DNA of 64,000 nucleotides from an uncultured Gammaproteobacteria bacterium (GCA_913063125.1 CAJXZM010000004.1:1-64000); one strand, 5' to 3'; shown: positions 16,729 through 26,235, counted from the first letter of the stretch. The notes: a model not told the origin generated them from the letters alone. Numbers and translations: made by a program.

Positions 16729-19700
16729 ATGTCAGAAGTGCGTTACTTGCAAAACCTTATCGAACTCAAAAAGGTCTTTTTGGCCTTATTTACAGTAATA
16801 CTTAGCGCATGCGGCGGCGGAGGGGGGAGCTCTGAAGGTAGTTCGGGGGCCAGCGTTAGTAGCCATCCTGGCGCCTCAACATATGTATCTTATTGCTCGG
16901 GATGCCATGGATCGCAGGGGCAAGGTTTATCAGCTTCGGCGCTAAACGATCTTACTGACACCAATGATCAACTGGCGGATACAATCTCCGAGACCATGCC
17001 TCCGGCTAACGTTTCTGCCTGTGAAGGGAGCTGTGCATCTGATGTAGCTGATTATATATTGACGGCGTTTGTTGAAGTTGATTCCGGAGATAGCGATGAT
17101 GACGCAGATGACGCAGATGACGCAGATGACGCAGATGACGCAGATGACGCAGATGACGCAGATGATGCAGATGATGCAGATGATGCAGATGATGCAGATG
17201 ATGCAGATGATGCAGATGATGCAGATGATGCAGATGACGCAGATGACGCAGGCGGTGCAGGTGATCATCCTGGTACCTCAACATATGTATTTTATTGCTC
17301 AGGGTGCCATGGATCGCAGGGGCAAGGTATATCAGCCTCGGCGTTAAACGATCTTACCGACTCCATTGGTCAACTGACGGATACAATCTCTGAGACGATG
17401 CCTCCGGCTAACGTTTCGGCCTGTGAAGGGAATTGTGCTTCTGACGTAGCTGATTATATATTGACGGCGTTTGTTGGAGCGGATTCCGGAGATAGTGATG
17501 ATGACGCAGATGACGCAGATGACGCAGATGACGCAGATGACGCAGATGATGCAGATGACGCAGATGATGCAGATGATGCAGATGATGCAGATGATGCAGA
17601 TGATGCAGATGACGATGGAGATGATCAAGGTAATGGTGACTCCAGCGATCTAACCAGTTTCTATTCTCAATTCATTGAGCCCGGTATTGTGCAAACTCAG
17701 TGTGTTGTTTGCCACACCAATGGTGGCATTGCCCAAAATACATCCCTGATCCTGAACACCGGAGGCGACAGTGCGATGCTCAACCTAGATGTGTTTTCGA
17801 GTTTCTATAATGCTGACACCAACGCCCATGCACAAATACTTAGTAAAGTTCGTGGCGGATCTGCTCATGGTGGTGGTGTGCAGCTTGCTTGCGATGACGA
17901 TGATTTCAAAAACTTTGAACAATTTTTGCAGATGCTTGGCGGCCTCTCCGCCCCCGGTGATGTGATTTGTTCAGGTTCTTTGTTTGAAGGATTGAGTTTA
18001 ACCAATTCCCGGAGAACGCTTAGAAGGGCTGCGCTAATTGTTGCCGGGCGTTTACCGACAGTTGATGAATACGCGCTAGCGGGAACTAGTGACGCAGGGT
18101 TAGGGGCTGCCATTAAAGGTTTGATGGTAGGTAATAATTTCCACGAATTCTTACTTCGCGGTTCGAACGATAACCTGCTTTCAGAAGCATTAGCGGGCGA
18201 TGGTGACTTGAAATTTGTAGACCGCCATGATGTTCATTACCCGGAACTGTCTAATAGAAGTTACGACTCGAATATTGCGGAGCAAGGCGGAGATGAAAAT
18301 GCAGCGGGTGAATTTACCAGCCTTTTGAATGGTTTTCGTTATGCTGCAGCCATGGCCCCTTTAAAACTAGTCGCCTACATAGTTGAAAATGATCGTCCTT
18401 ATACAGAAATATTGACGGCCGACTATACGATGGTTAACCCTGACAGTAACACAATTTTCAGGTCTGGCGTTGAGTTTGATGATTCGGAGGATTTATTAAC
18501 GTTCAAGCCGGGTAATAATCAGGGGCAGATTTTAGAAAATGACGACACGGTTGTTGTTAGGGATGATAAAGCGACAGGTCCAGAAGTCGTGACCCACGGT
18601 GGATTTATTGATTATCCTCACGCTGGATTGCTCAACGATTTTGCACTATTGAATCGATATCCGAGTACTGACACGAATCGAAATCGTGGTCGCGCTAGAT
18701 TTACTTTTTACCAATTTTTGAATTTCGATATTGAAAAGTCAGCTGCGCGAACAACCGACCCTGATGATTTGGCAGATACTAATAATCCAACATTGAATAA
18801 CCCAGCCTGCACTGTTTGCCACACGATAATGGATCCGGTTGCGGGAACATTTCAAAATTACGATGACTCGGGCCATTATCGAGGTGCAAACGGTGGGTTG
18901 AATTCTCTGCCAATAAGTTATACCAAATTAGCAGATACTCTTTACCAAGAGGGCGATCTTTGGTATCGCGATATGCTAGTGCCCGGTTTTGGAAGTGCTA
19001 TTACCGAGGGGGATAATACGTTGCAAGTTCTTGCACAGAGAATGATTGCTGATGAAAAGTTTTCACAATCAGCGATTACTTTTTGGTGGCCAACGATTAT
19101 GACTGCTCCGTTAGAGGATGCTCCAGAGCAAATCACAGATAGTGATTACCAGGCTAAGTTAACAACGTACGAAGCGCAACAAGAGACCGTTTCAGAATTA
19201 GCACAACAATTTACAGTTGGGTTTGATGGTGGCTCTCCCTTCAATGTAAAGGATCTGTTGGTAGAAATGATGTTGTCTAACTGGTTTCGAGCAGAATCAG
19301 TAGATTCCCCTTTAAGTAGTGATCGCGAAACATCACTTGCGAGCATTGGTGTTGATCGCTTGCTTACGCCTGAAGAATTGGCATTAAAAACCAAGGAGTT
19401 AATGGGTGCTGCTTGGGGAGAGACAATCGATAATTCCATGATTGATCCAAGATACGACAACCTCAAGGATAAGTTTATGACCTATTATGGGGGGATTGAT
19501 TCTTTTGGGATTACCGCACGAGCGACAGAGTTAACAGCATTAATGTCAAATGTGGCTCTAGCCCAAGCGCTAGAAATGAGTTGTCCTACAGTGATAATGG
19601 ACTTTACACGCAACACTAACGACAGAAATATTTTTAAAGGCATCAGCAAATACACTACGCCACTAACTGACGCCCAGGTTCAGTTCGATATTGACAATCA

Positions 19701-20418
19701 GGATGCTCCTAACGTTTTTAATGTTGAGCTGGTCATCACCAATGCGGGCGATAAACGCTTACGTATTAATTTAGATAACCCGAGTGGTAGCGGTAATAAA
19801 AATAGCCGCAGAGCATTTGTTGATAAAGTTGAATTAAGAGCACCCGATGGCAGCGTGGTTATATCATTCGAAGGTGAAGAATTGATTACTTCAGGTGGAG
19901 TGGCTGTTGATTATGATGGAAGTGAAGCGGGTGGCATAAATAACGACAATGGTGTTGTTACTTGGGCATTTACTAGTGGCTACTTAGAAATGCCGGTGTC
20001 ATTGCTATCACCGGGCACCTATCAGGTTGTGACACAGGCCTACGGAAGTACTCTATCGGATGGGGTTAGTCCACAAATTTCCGTCTCTATTAATAGCCTT
20101 GAACCATTTTCAGGTAGTGGTGGCGAAGTTCTTATTAAAAATCAACTTCGAGAAATGCATGCGATTTTCTTAGGAGAAGATCTTGCCATCGATAGCGAGG
20201 AGCTAAGTGCAACCTATCAGTTCTTGGTTACGACCTGGAAAAATCGTTGGAATAGCGATGTTGGTTTTAATGTAGAAGCATCTACAGAAGAAACCTGTAC
20301 CGCTCCCGAAGGCACAATCTTTAGCGATGATGATTTAGTCGATCCGCAACATATGTTAGCCACATGGTCACGCATGATGCTGTTTTTTATGACGGATTAT
20401 AAATTCCTACACGAATAG
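16729..20418 (+). CDS. Multidomain cytochrome c-like lipoprotein (DUF1588-type) with Asp/Ala repeat linkers
   Basis: 1229-residue exported lipoprotein: signal segment, lipobox LSAC (Cys28), then a Gly/Ser tether. Two near-identical cytochrome c domains (CSGCH at 56-60 and 190-194) are each followed by a DDA-repeat linker of 17 and 12 units. A third site, CVVCH at 325-329, opens a PSD1-like region. A fourth, CTVCH at 694-698 within NPACTVCHTIMDPVAG, is the DUF1588 signature. Near the C-terminus is a beta-rich domain that could bind carbohydrate (about 960-1110). Such proteins are known in planctomycetes next to DUF1501/1552 partners; the function is unknown. It leads an operon of four exported proteins. 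Confidence 0.82.
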   Translation: MSEVRYLQNLIELKKVFLALFTVILSACGGGGGSSEGSSGASVSSHPGASTYVSYCSGCHGSQGQGLSASALNDLTDTNDQLADTISETMPPANVSACEGSCASDVADYILTAFVEVDSGDSDDDADDADDADDADDADDADDADDADDADDADDADDADDADDADDADDADDAGGAGDHPGTSTYVFYCSGCHGSQGQGISASALNDLTDSIGQLTDTISETMPPANVSACEGNCASDVADYILTAFVGADSGDSDDDADDADDADDADDADDADDADDADDADDADDADDADDDGDDQGNGDSSDLTSFYSQFIEPGIVQTQCVVCHTNGGIAQNTSLILNTGGDSAMLNLDVFSSFYNADTNAHAQILSKVRGGSAHGGGVQLACDDDDFKNFEQFLQMLGGLSAPGDVICSGSLFEGLSLTNSRRTLRRAALIVAGRLPTVDEYALAGTSDAGLGAAIKGLMVGNNFHEFLLRGSNDNLLSEALAGDGDLKFVDRHDVHYPELSNRSYDSNIAEQGGDENAAGEFTSLLNGFRYAAAMAPLKLVAYIVENDRPYTEILTADYTMVNPDSNTIFRSGVEFDDSEDLLTFKPGNNQGQILENDDTVVVRDDKATGPEVVTHGGFIDYPHAGLLNDFALLNRYPSTDTNRNRGRARFTFYQFLNFDIEKSAARTTDPDDLADTNNPTLNNPACTVCHTIMDPVAGTFQNYDDSGHYRGANGGLNSLPISYTKLADTLYQEGDLWYRDMLVPGFGSAITEGDNTLQVLAQRMIADEKFSQSAITFWWPTIMTAPLEDAPEQITDSDYQAKLTTYEAQQETVSELAQQFTVGFDGGSPFNVKDLLVEMMLSNWFRAESVDSPLSSDRETSLASIGVDRLLTPEELALKTKELMGAAWGETIDNSMIDPRYDNLKDKFMTYYGGIDSFGITARATELTALMSNVALAQALEMSCPTVIMDFTRNTNDRNIFKGISKYTTPLTDAQVQFDIDNQDAPNVFNVELVITNAGDKRLRINLDNPSGSGNKNSRRAFVDKVELRAPDGSVVISFEGEELITSGGVAVDYDGSEAGGINNDNGVVTWAFTSGYLEMPVSLLSPGTYQVVTQAYGSTLSDGVSPQISVSINSLEPFSGSGGEVLIKNQLREMHAIFLGEDLAIDSEELSATYQFLVTTWKNRWNSDVGFNVEASTEETCTAPEGTIFSDDDLVDPQHMLATWSRMMLFFMTDYKFLHE
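17098..17250 (+). repeat. Nine-base tandem repeat, 17 units, coding for (DDA)n
   Basis: Seventeen units of GAT-GA(C/T)-GCA inside the cytochrome-like gene: seven with GAC, eight with GAT, then two with GAC. The block structure suggests stepwise expansion. The product is a long, acidic, probably extended linker between cytochrome domains 1 and 2. Confidence 0.97.
17500..17607 (+). repeat. Nine-base tandem repeat, 12 units, coding for (DDA)n
   Basis: Twelve units of the same GAT-GA(C/T)-GCA word after the second cytochrome domain. The whole module of cytochrome domain plus linker is a direct duplication: the second copy starts about 402 bases after the first, at 17266 against 16864. The two linkers differ in unit number, so they have changed length since the duplication. 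Confidence 0.97.
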
Positions 20419-20438
20419 ACGTTAGGCAGGAGTCAACA

Positions 20439-21716
20439 ATGAATAGACGAAATTTTTTGAATATGCTCGGATACGCAAGCGCTGGAATGGCATTGCCTTT
20501 TTCCAAATTCGCATTAGCTGATGGGTTTACGCCCTATACTGGACCTTTGCTGGTAACGATACAGGCGAATGGCGGCTGGGATGTCTCTAGTTTTTGCGAC
20601 CCGAAAGTTAATACTGATAGTACAGTGCTGAATAACTGGGCAAATGGTATGACGGCTAATGATCTGCCAAAAGCGGGGGGTATTCCTTATGCCCCGTTTG
20701 CAAATAATGCATCGCTATTCGAACGTTTCAGTAGCTCCATGTTGGTTATCAATGGCGTTGATATGCAAACTAACGCTCATGGTACAGGAAGAACGCATAC
20801 CTGGAGTGGACGCACAGCTCGTGGTTACCCGTCTTTAACTGCTTTGTTCGCTTATGAAAAAGCGCCGCAATTGCCGGTTTCTTATCTTAACTTTGGTGGC
20901 TACGCGGAAACTGCTCGTTTAATTCGGTTTTCCCGCATTGACAAGGTAGGTGAGTTACGTCGAATTCTAGAGCCAAATATAACGGGCAGTGTCGCAAAAA
21001 CGCGCAATTATTTCCCCAAAAACGATTTGATTGACATTGTTGCAGCACAACAAGAAAGGCTTGCTCGCATAAAAAATGAAGTGTCTCTATTGCCCCGGCA
21101 AAAGTTCGCAATGGAATCATATTATGAGGCACGCCCTAATGTTGACGCGTTAGAGCATTTCGCATCGGTTATTCCTGGTGATAGTGATATTGAATCGTCA
21201 AAATCACTATCACAAGCCCAGATGGCCGTGCTGGGATTTAAGGCGGGAGTTACCTGCGCGGCAGATGTGGAGCTTGGAGGGTTTGATACTCATACCAATC
21301 ATGATGGTTTGCAGGAGTCTGCCTTGACTTCAGTATCGGAGACAATTGAATATTTGTGGGACTACGCCGAAGCGCAAGGGGTTGCCGATCGATTAACCGT
21401 AGTTGTAGGGTCAGATTTTGCGAGAACACCTTATTACAACAATAGTGACGGTAAGAATCACTGGCCAATTGGTAGCTATCTTATTATGAAAAAAAATGCC
21501 AGTTGGGCAAATCGTGTGATTGGTGCTACCGATGAATATCAAAATGCATTGGCCCTCAATCCACAAACATTAAGGGCCGATGGGGGGGCTGGAAGCGCGA
21601 TACTGCACCCCATGCACATTCATAGCGCATTGCGCAAAGAGTTAGGGTTGTCAACGAATGGCTTTCAATTTAGTAATCTAGAAGAATTTGATTTCTTTAA
21701 TCCTAGCTTAGGTTGA
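20439..21716 (+). CDS. Tat-exported DUF1501 family protein
   Basis: 425 residues with a twin-arginine signal (RRNFLNMLGYASAGMALP). DUF1501 belongs to the alkaline-phosphatase/sulfatase-like superfamily. The family pattern is seen as GGFDTHTNHDGLQ and VVVGSDFARTPYYNNSDGKN followed by HW, containing the likely metal-binding Asp and His residues. It starts 20 bases after the cytochrome-like gene. Partnering of DUF1501 with DUF1588/PSD1-type cytochromes is a recurring gene pair, but the reaction is not known. Tat export suggests that it folds, perhaps with metal, in the cytoplasm. Confidence 0.88.
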   Translation: MNRRNFLNMLGYASAGMALPFSKFALADGFTPYTGPLLVTIQANGGWDVSSFCDPKVNTDSTVLNNWANGMTANDLPKAGGIPYAPFANNASLFERFSSSMLVINGVDMQTNAHGTGRTHTWSGRTARGYPSLTALFAYEKAPQLPVSYLNFGGYAETARLIRFSRIDKVGELRRILEPNITGSVAKTRNYFPKNDLIDIVAAQQERLARIKNEVSLLPRQKFAMESYYEARPNVDALEHFASVIPGDSDIESSKSLSQAQMAVLGFKAGVTCAADVELGGFDTHTNHDGLQESALTSVSETIEYLWDYAEAQGVADRLTVVVGSDFARTPYYNNSDGKNHWPIGSYLIMKKNASWANRVIGATDEYQNALALNPQTLRADGGAGSAILHPMHIHSALRKELGLSTNGFQFSNLEEFDFFNPSLG

Positions 21717-21729
21717 GAGGCATTAACTG

Positions 21730-21957
21730 ATGAAATGTACTTTGAAACTATTCGTTTTACTGGCCACGATCCTAGTGACAGGTTGTTCCATTACTCCATG
21801 GGTAAAACCTTATGAAAGAGGTTACCTAGCAGACCCTATCATGAGTTTTGAGCCAGACGCGGTGTCGTCAAATTATATGCATCATGTTTATCAGGCACGC
21901 GAAGGATCGAGAGGTGCCGAAGGTGGTGGTAGCGGTGGTGGGTGTGGCTGTAATTAG
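21730..21957 (+). CDS. DUF4266 small lipoprotein with Gly-rich CGCN tail
   Basis: 75-residue lipoprotein with lipobox VTGC (Cys19), the family segment VKPYERGYLADPIMSF, and a tail GGGSGGGCGCN. The C-terminal Cys-x-Cys in a glycine stretch is the hallmark of DUF4266 and might bind metal or form a disulfide. DUF4266 is usually found next to DUF3570, as here. It starts 13 bases after the DUF1501 gene. Confidence 0.85.
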   Translation: MKCTLKLFVLLATILVTGCSITPWVKPYERGYLADPIMSFEPDAVSSNYMHHVYQAREGSRGAEGGGSGGGCGCN

Positions 21958-21993
21958 TCGTGGAAAGTTCGTCAATAGATAAGAGGATAGTTT

Positions 21994-23166
21994 GTGTCAA
22001 AATACTTAAACTTCAGTCTCGTCGCATTGCTGGTTGGTTTGCTTCTGCTTGCCACACATTCTATGGCAAAAGTATTGCCAGAAGAGCGAAGCGACATAAT
22101 GTTTCATGAATATGAGGGGGATGGCGTTACAATTAACGGGCCGTCTGTGTTGGTGCGAAAAAACTATATGGATAGTATATCCATAAATGCAAATTACTAT
22201 GTCGATAATGTAACGAGTGCTTCCATTGACGTTTTAAGTTATGGCAGCCCTTATGTTGAAGAACGCACCGAACAAACTGTTGGAGTAGACCTGCTTCGCG
22301 ATAAAACCATTTTTTCATTGTCCTATACCAATAGTACTGAAAGCGACTATGACGCTGAAACGTATTCTGTTGGGTTTAGTCATGATTTTTTTGGCGATTT
22401 AACGACGGTATCGGCAAAATTTGGCGTTGGGGATGACGTGGTACGTGCAACAGGCCAAGCCGCTTTTGAAGAATCGTTGTCGCGCAAGAATATTCAGTTT
22501 TCGATATCTCAAATATTGACGAAAAAACTGATTATGGGCCTCAATCTTGAGAGCATTGATGAAGATGGGTATTTAAGTAATCCTTACCGAAAAAGTAGCA
22601 TCTTAATGGCTTCCGATTTTGGAGTAATTGATCGACAAGGCACCTGGGAGGAGGAAAACTATCCTGAAACCCGTAGCAGTGATGCAGCGTCGTTAAAATT
22701 AAAATACTACCTTCCGTACCGGGCAGCATTGCGGGCAGAGTATCGGTACTATTCAGATTCGTGGGATATTGAAGGTAGCAACTTCGAGCTCGGTTACACT
22801 CATCCTATCGAAGCATTAAATGTAACGTTAGATGTGCGTTATCGCATTTATCAACAAAGTTCTGCGTACTTTTTTGTCGATTTCTTGGACGCATCAAATG
22901 GAGAGGAAGTGCCTACTTATCATGGTAGAGATAAAGAGCTTGCTGAGTATTCAACGACAACCGTAGGCGTAGGCGTTAAATGGGAGTTTTTGTCTAGCCG
23001 TTGGTTTGTGCTCGATAAGGCTTCGATTTCCTTGAGTTACGATCATATCTCTTTTGAGTATGATAATTACCGATCAGCGAATGAAGTAGGCTATGAATTG
23101 GGGCAGGAGCCTTTGTTTGAGTTTGATGCTGGCGTAACTAGGGTATTCCTTACTGCTCTGTATTAA
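21994..23166 (+). CDS. DUF3570 family outer-membrane beta-barrel-like protein
   Basis: 390 residues beginning at GTG, with AGAGGATAG upstream. It has a signal peptide (about 1-25, ending near HSMA). A long series of alternating hydrophobic/polar strands follows (for example LRAEYRYYSDSWDIEGSNFE), as in an outer-membrane barrel, ending in the aromatic strand VFLTALY. It is the last gene of the operon: cytochrome-like lipoprotein, DUF1501, DUF4266, DUF3570. A role as outer-membrane port or anchor for the other exported proteins is inference. Confidence 0.83.
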   Translation: MSKYLNFSLVALLVGLLLLATHSMAKVLPEERSDIMFHEYEGDGVTINGPSVLVRKNYMDSISINANYYVDNVTSASIDVLSYGSPYVEERTEQTVGVDLLRDKTIFSLSYTNSTESDYDAETYSVGFSHDFFGDLTTVSAKFGVGDDVVRATGQAAFEESLSRKNIQFSISQILTKKLIMGLNLESIDEDGYLSNPYRKSSILMASDFGVIDRQGTWEEENYPETRSSDAASLKLKYYLPYRAALRAEYRYYSDSWDIEGSNFELGYTHPIEALNVTLDVRYRIYQQSSAYFFVDFLDASNGEEVPTYHGRDKELAEYSTTTVGVGVKWEFLSSRWFVLDKASISLSYDHISFEYDNYRSANEVGYELGQEPLFEFDAGVTRVFLTALY

Positions 23167-23249
23167 GCTTTTCAGGGTAAAAGACAGGTGCATAAGTTTC
23201 CATTTATGCTACCTGTTTGTGTTCGTAAATATAAAGCTGATAATTGGTG

Positions 23250-23534
23250 TTACTGGGCTTTAGCTTCAATTGGTTTTTGTGAGGTTTTCTCCAGTGAACT
23301 TGAGTCTCTGAAAAGGTTTCTATCCGAATCGTTAAGCATGAATTCGGATATGGAATTTAAGACACCTTGACGGGTTTTTTTATCAACAAGCATGGTCATC
23401 CCTAGCCAACCTAAAAGGGCAATTTTTCTTGAAGTACCCTGTGTTTTTGTTGTGTTATCTGAACGTAGTTTTTTCTCTATAAGTGTATTTAGGTGGTCTC
23501 TCTTTCTTATTAGTGATACAGAATTATCGAACAT
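23250..23534 (-). CDS. Small hypothetical protein
   Basis: 94 residues from the ATG at 23534, which has a good AGGGAGC ribosome site 7 bases upstream on the minus strand. The N-terminal third is charged and helical, a short hydrophobic stretch IALLGWLGMTMLV lies in the middle, and the tail is polar. I do not recognise the family. The gene is convergent with the DUF3570 gene. The ribosome site and start support it; the lack of any known relative keeps confidence moderate. Confidence 0.5.
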   Translation of the reverse strand: MFDNSVSLIRKRDHLNTLIEKKLRSDNTTKTQGTSRKIALLGWLGMTMLVDKKTRQGVLNSISEFMLNDSDRNLFRDSSSLEKTSQKPIEAKAQ

Positions 23535-24007
23535 GTCGTGCTCCCTTTTTACATATTGCGTTGTTAGAGATAACAAATCTAGACGAGGATATAAAAAAGT
23601 CAAAAGATAGGGGCTCGTGATGAGTGTTTACACAGGATTAATAAAATTAAGTAAATAGAGTGAGTTACATGGTGTTGTACAAAATTCAAACTGCGCTTGG
23701 AGTATTAATGGAATAATAAATCCACTGGTCATGAATAATGGGTATTACATTAAAAATATTTTGACTGAAATTTAATACCCATGCCCTTGTTTGGGGCATG
23801 ATTTTGGCTGGGGAAAGTTAGGTATTTCGAAGCTTAATGTTTACTTTTCTAAAATCAATGCTTAGTAAGCGTAAGATTAGGGGCATGTAATAAATATGTG
23901 GTAGTGGACTGTAGCCCAGATCCGGTTACAATTGGTTGGACTTGCTCAGTGGAAACGTTGAGTGACCTCAACACAATGTGTGTTTAACCAATACTAGGAA
24001 CTTAAAT
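23535..24007. other. Intergenic region, 473 bases
   Basis: AT-rich gap between two divergent small genes. Two overlapping inverted repeats are visible: GGGTATTA (23740-23747) with TAATACCC (23773-23780), and CATGCCC (23780-23786) with GGGCATG (23794-23800). They might be part of an RNA structure or a terminator remnant. I could not match the region to a riboswitch or small RNA class. Confidence 0.4.
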
Positions 24008-24358
24008 ATGTACACGCTTACCCATGAAGGCGATAAAGTTGGTACCACTAAATTAGAGAGAGGCGACCCTTCAAAACACGCGGTGTCAGGTGCATTCAAT
24101 AACATTGGGGGCGCCAAAGCGCTGGCAGGGTGGATCAAGAGTATTGGCGGTGAAGAGGATGCAGGAGTTGTATTTGTTGTGCTAAATAAGGAATTCAGCT
24201 TGGTTGATCCGGATGAAAATATTGTTGATTTTGGAGATGCCACTCTGATTGCTGTACCTGAAGGTGATGAAGTCTTTCTCGATATTACCGGTTTGTCCGA
24301 AGATGTCTATAAAACGTTTTTTGCAGATCATATATCCGCTATGGATAGTGATAGTTAG
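24008..24358 (+). CDS. Hypothetical cytoplasmic protein
   Basis: 116 residues from the ATG at 24008, with TAGGA 8 bases upstream. It is soluble and acidic, with no signal peptide or membrane segment. It contains a Gly/Ala helix NNIGGAKALAGWIKSIGG and a C-terminal half that reads as a small beta domain (LVDPDENIVDFGDATLIAVP). I do not recognise the family. The esterase gene 55 bases downstream may be co-transcribed. Confidence 0.65.
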   Translation: MYTLTHEGDKVGTTKLERGDPSKHAVSGAFNNIGGAKALAGWIKSIGGEEDAGVVFVVLNKEFSLVDPDENIVDFGDATLIAVPEGDEVFLDITGLSEDVYKTFFADHISAMDSDS

Positions 24359-24413
24359 CCTACCATAATGTAGAGCTAACGCTTGATTGATGTCTTCAAC
24401 ACTGCATAGGTAA

Positions 24414-25718
24414 ATGATTATGGGCTTACTGTATTTTGTTACAACATTAGTAGCGGCATGGTTTGCCTATAATCTTTACCGTCCAAACTACAGCAGTGAA
24501 CGTGGCATGGTGCCTAGTTTTCTCGCAGGATGGGTTGTTGGTGAGGCTATTCTTCATGTGATGGTTGCACAAGCTATAGCAACGACACTTTTTGCTATGG
24601 CCGGTGCTATTCATGGTTTTTTGGGCAGCCTTGGTATATTAATCACGATTATCTCATGGGTAGCAATGGTGGGCCATTATACGACGAGTTTTCGAGCAAA
24701 GCATGTTGTGGAAGATGCACTGAAAGCGGCTCTAGGTAACGGTTATCAAAACGAAGTTTTGCCGGAGTTACAAAGCCGGTTAAACAAGAGCATAGATGTA
24801 GAAAGGATCGCTAAACCGTGGTTGCTGGATCGTGATGACGTTAAACGGATAAAAAATATCAAGTACGATGTGCAAGACGGTTTGAATCTTAAACTGGATG
24901 TGTATCACCATAACACCCTACCAAGAAACTGCCCTATTTTATTTCAAATTCATGGAGGCGCGTGGACGAATCAACAGGGAAGTAAAAATGAACAAGCGCG
25001 GCCGCTGATGAACCACTTGGCGGCAAACGGTTGGGTGTGTGTTAGTGTTGATTACCGATTAAGCCCTAAAGGTACTTTTCCTGAGCATATTATTGATTGT
25101 AAAAAAGCATTCGCCTGGGTAAAAGAAAATATTAAGCAATATGGAGGTAACCCTGATTTCATCATCGTAACAGGAGGTTCTGCTGGCGGTCATTTAAGTT
25201 CCTTGTTTGCATTGACTGCAAATGACCCTAAATTTCAACCAGGTTTTGAAGAGGTGGATACAACGGTGCAAGGCTGTATTCCATTTTACGGTGTCTATGA
25301 TTTCACTAATACCTATGGACTGCAGGCAAATGAGGGGCTGGGGAAATTACTACATCGTTCAGTAATGAAAAAATCGTTAGATGGCCATCGCGATCATTAC
25401 TTGGAGGCATCCCCTTTACACCGGATTCATGAAAGTGCACCGCCTTTTTTTGTTATACAGGGTGATAGCGATACCCTTACGCCAAAGGAAGAAGCCAGAA
25501 AATTTGTAGAAGAACTTCGTAAAACATCTAATCAAGCGGTTGCTTATGCTGAAATAGTCGGGGCTCAACATGCGTTTGACTTATTTCCGTCAATACGTAG
25601 TGAGTATTGTAAGTTGGGCATAGAGCATTTTGCCAATTATTTGTATAGCAAACACCTTGCAGCTCGGCGTGGTGAGTCAAGCCCAGTGGTAATTAAGTTA
25701 GCATCAGCAGAATACTGA
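24414..25718 (+). CDS. Membrane-anchored alpha/beta hydrolase (esterase/lipase, HSL-BD-FAE type)
   Basis: 434 residues. Three or four N-terminal hydrophobic segments (about 1-95) anchor a hydrolase domain. The oxyanion motif is QIHGGAWTNQQGS, the nucleophile Ser256 is in GGSAGGHLSS, the acid is in IQGDSDTLTPKEE and the His in GAQHAFDLF. Likely substrates are small acyl esters or acylglycerols, but specificity cannot be read. An ATG at 24420 is an equal start candidate. Confidence 0.88.
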   Translation: MIMGLLYFVTTLVAAWFAYNLYRPNYSSERGMVPSFLAGWVVGEAILHVMVAQAIATTLFAMAGAIHGFLGSLGILITIISWVAMVGHYTTSFRAKHVVEDALKAALGNGYQNEVLPELQSRLNKSIDVERIAKPWLLDRDDVKRIKNIKYDVQDGLNLKLDVYHHNTLPRNCPILFQIHGGAWTNQQGSKNEQARPLMNHLAANGWVCVSVDYRLSPKGTFPEHIIDCKKAFAWVKENIKQYGGNPDFIIVTGGSAGGHLSSLFALTANDPKFQPGFEEVDTTVQGCIPFYGVYDFTNTYGLQANEGLGKLLHRSVMKKSLDGHRDHYLEASPLHRIHESAPPFFVIQGDSDTLTPKEEARKFVEELRKTSNQAVAYAEIVGAQHAFDLFPSIRSEYCKLGIEHFANYLYSKHLAARRGESSPVVIKLASAEY

Positions 25719-25854
25719 TTAGCAGTATTACTTCCATTAGCGTTATTAATTGATAGTAATTGGCAACTTATTGCTATTTTGGTAGTCTACTGCTTTGTTC
25801 CGAGATGGTTAGTTAACACCGTTTCTTAATATCAGACGCATTAAAGAAGAGAAA

Positions 25855-26235
25855 ATGACTCAAAAAGTGCTGACATATCTATTAGTTACGGTGATTGCTA
25901 TGCAGTCCTTCGTTGCTATGGCCGATGTGCATCAGCCTCATCAAAGCGGGAACCAGCATTTAGAATTCGAGCATGCCCACGAAGACTTTGAAGTGCAAAA
26001 GAGCTTTCTTGATGAATTAGGCAATGTAAAGAACCTTTCTACGGCGTTAGATGACGTTTCTTCTCTTGATGAATATGATTGCCACCATTGCTGCCATTGC
26101 CATAGCGTAAGTTATCTTAAGGCTGCTGGTCTTGGGAATGAAGTGATTCCTTACAAGTCAAATCTGTTTCTAAGCTTATCTGTAGATTATCTTTTTTATA
26201 CGCCATCTCCTGATTTACGCCCTCCTATCGTTTAG
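25855..26235 (+). CDS. Small exported His/Cys-rich protein upstream of metal efflux genes
   Basis: 126 residues with a signal peptide (about 1-23, ending AMA). A His/Glu/Asp-rich stretch follows (HLEFEHAHEDFE), then the cluster CHHCCHCH near residues 80-87, a strong potential metal-binding site. The C-terminus is PSPDLRPPIV. Short proteins of this build often precede CzcCBA operons, and it resembles DUF2946-like proteins in shape only. A periplasmic metal-binding or sensing role is inferred from context. Confidence 0.72.
   Translation: MTQKVLTYLLVTVIAMQSFVAMADVHQPHQSGNQHLEFEHAHEDFEVQKSFLDELGNVKNLSTALDDVSSLDEYDCHHCCHCHSVSYLKAAGLGNEVIPYKSNLFLSLSVDYLFYTPSPDLRPPIV

Noticed and set aside
16864-17607. 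Repeat array considered as a CRISPR
   Set aside because: Units are 9 bases with no spacers and lie in frame in a coding region.
16942-17628. Long open frames of His/Arg/Ile/Cys or Met/Gln/Thr repeats over the (DDA)n regions
   Set aside because: They are off-frame readings of the nine-base repeat inside the cytochrome-like gene and have no ribosome site or normal composition.
23188-23370. Plus-strand frame after the DUF3570 gene
   Set aside because: It overlaps the better-supported minus-strand small gene (23250-23534) and lacks a good ribosome site.
23604-24007. Gap tested by eye for a c-di-GMP or other known riboswitch
   Set aside because: The conserved cores of known classes were not found; only short inverted repeats are present.
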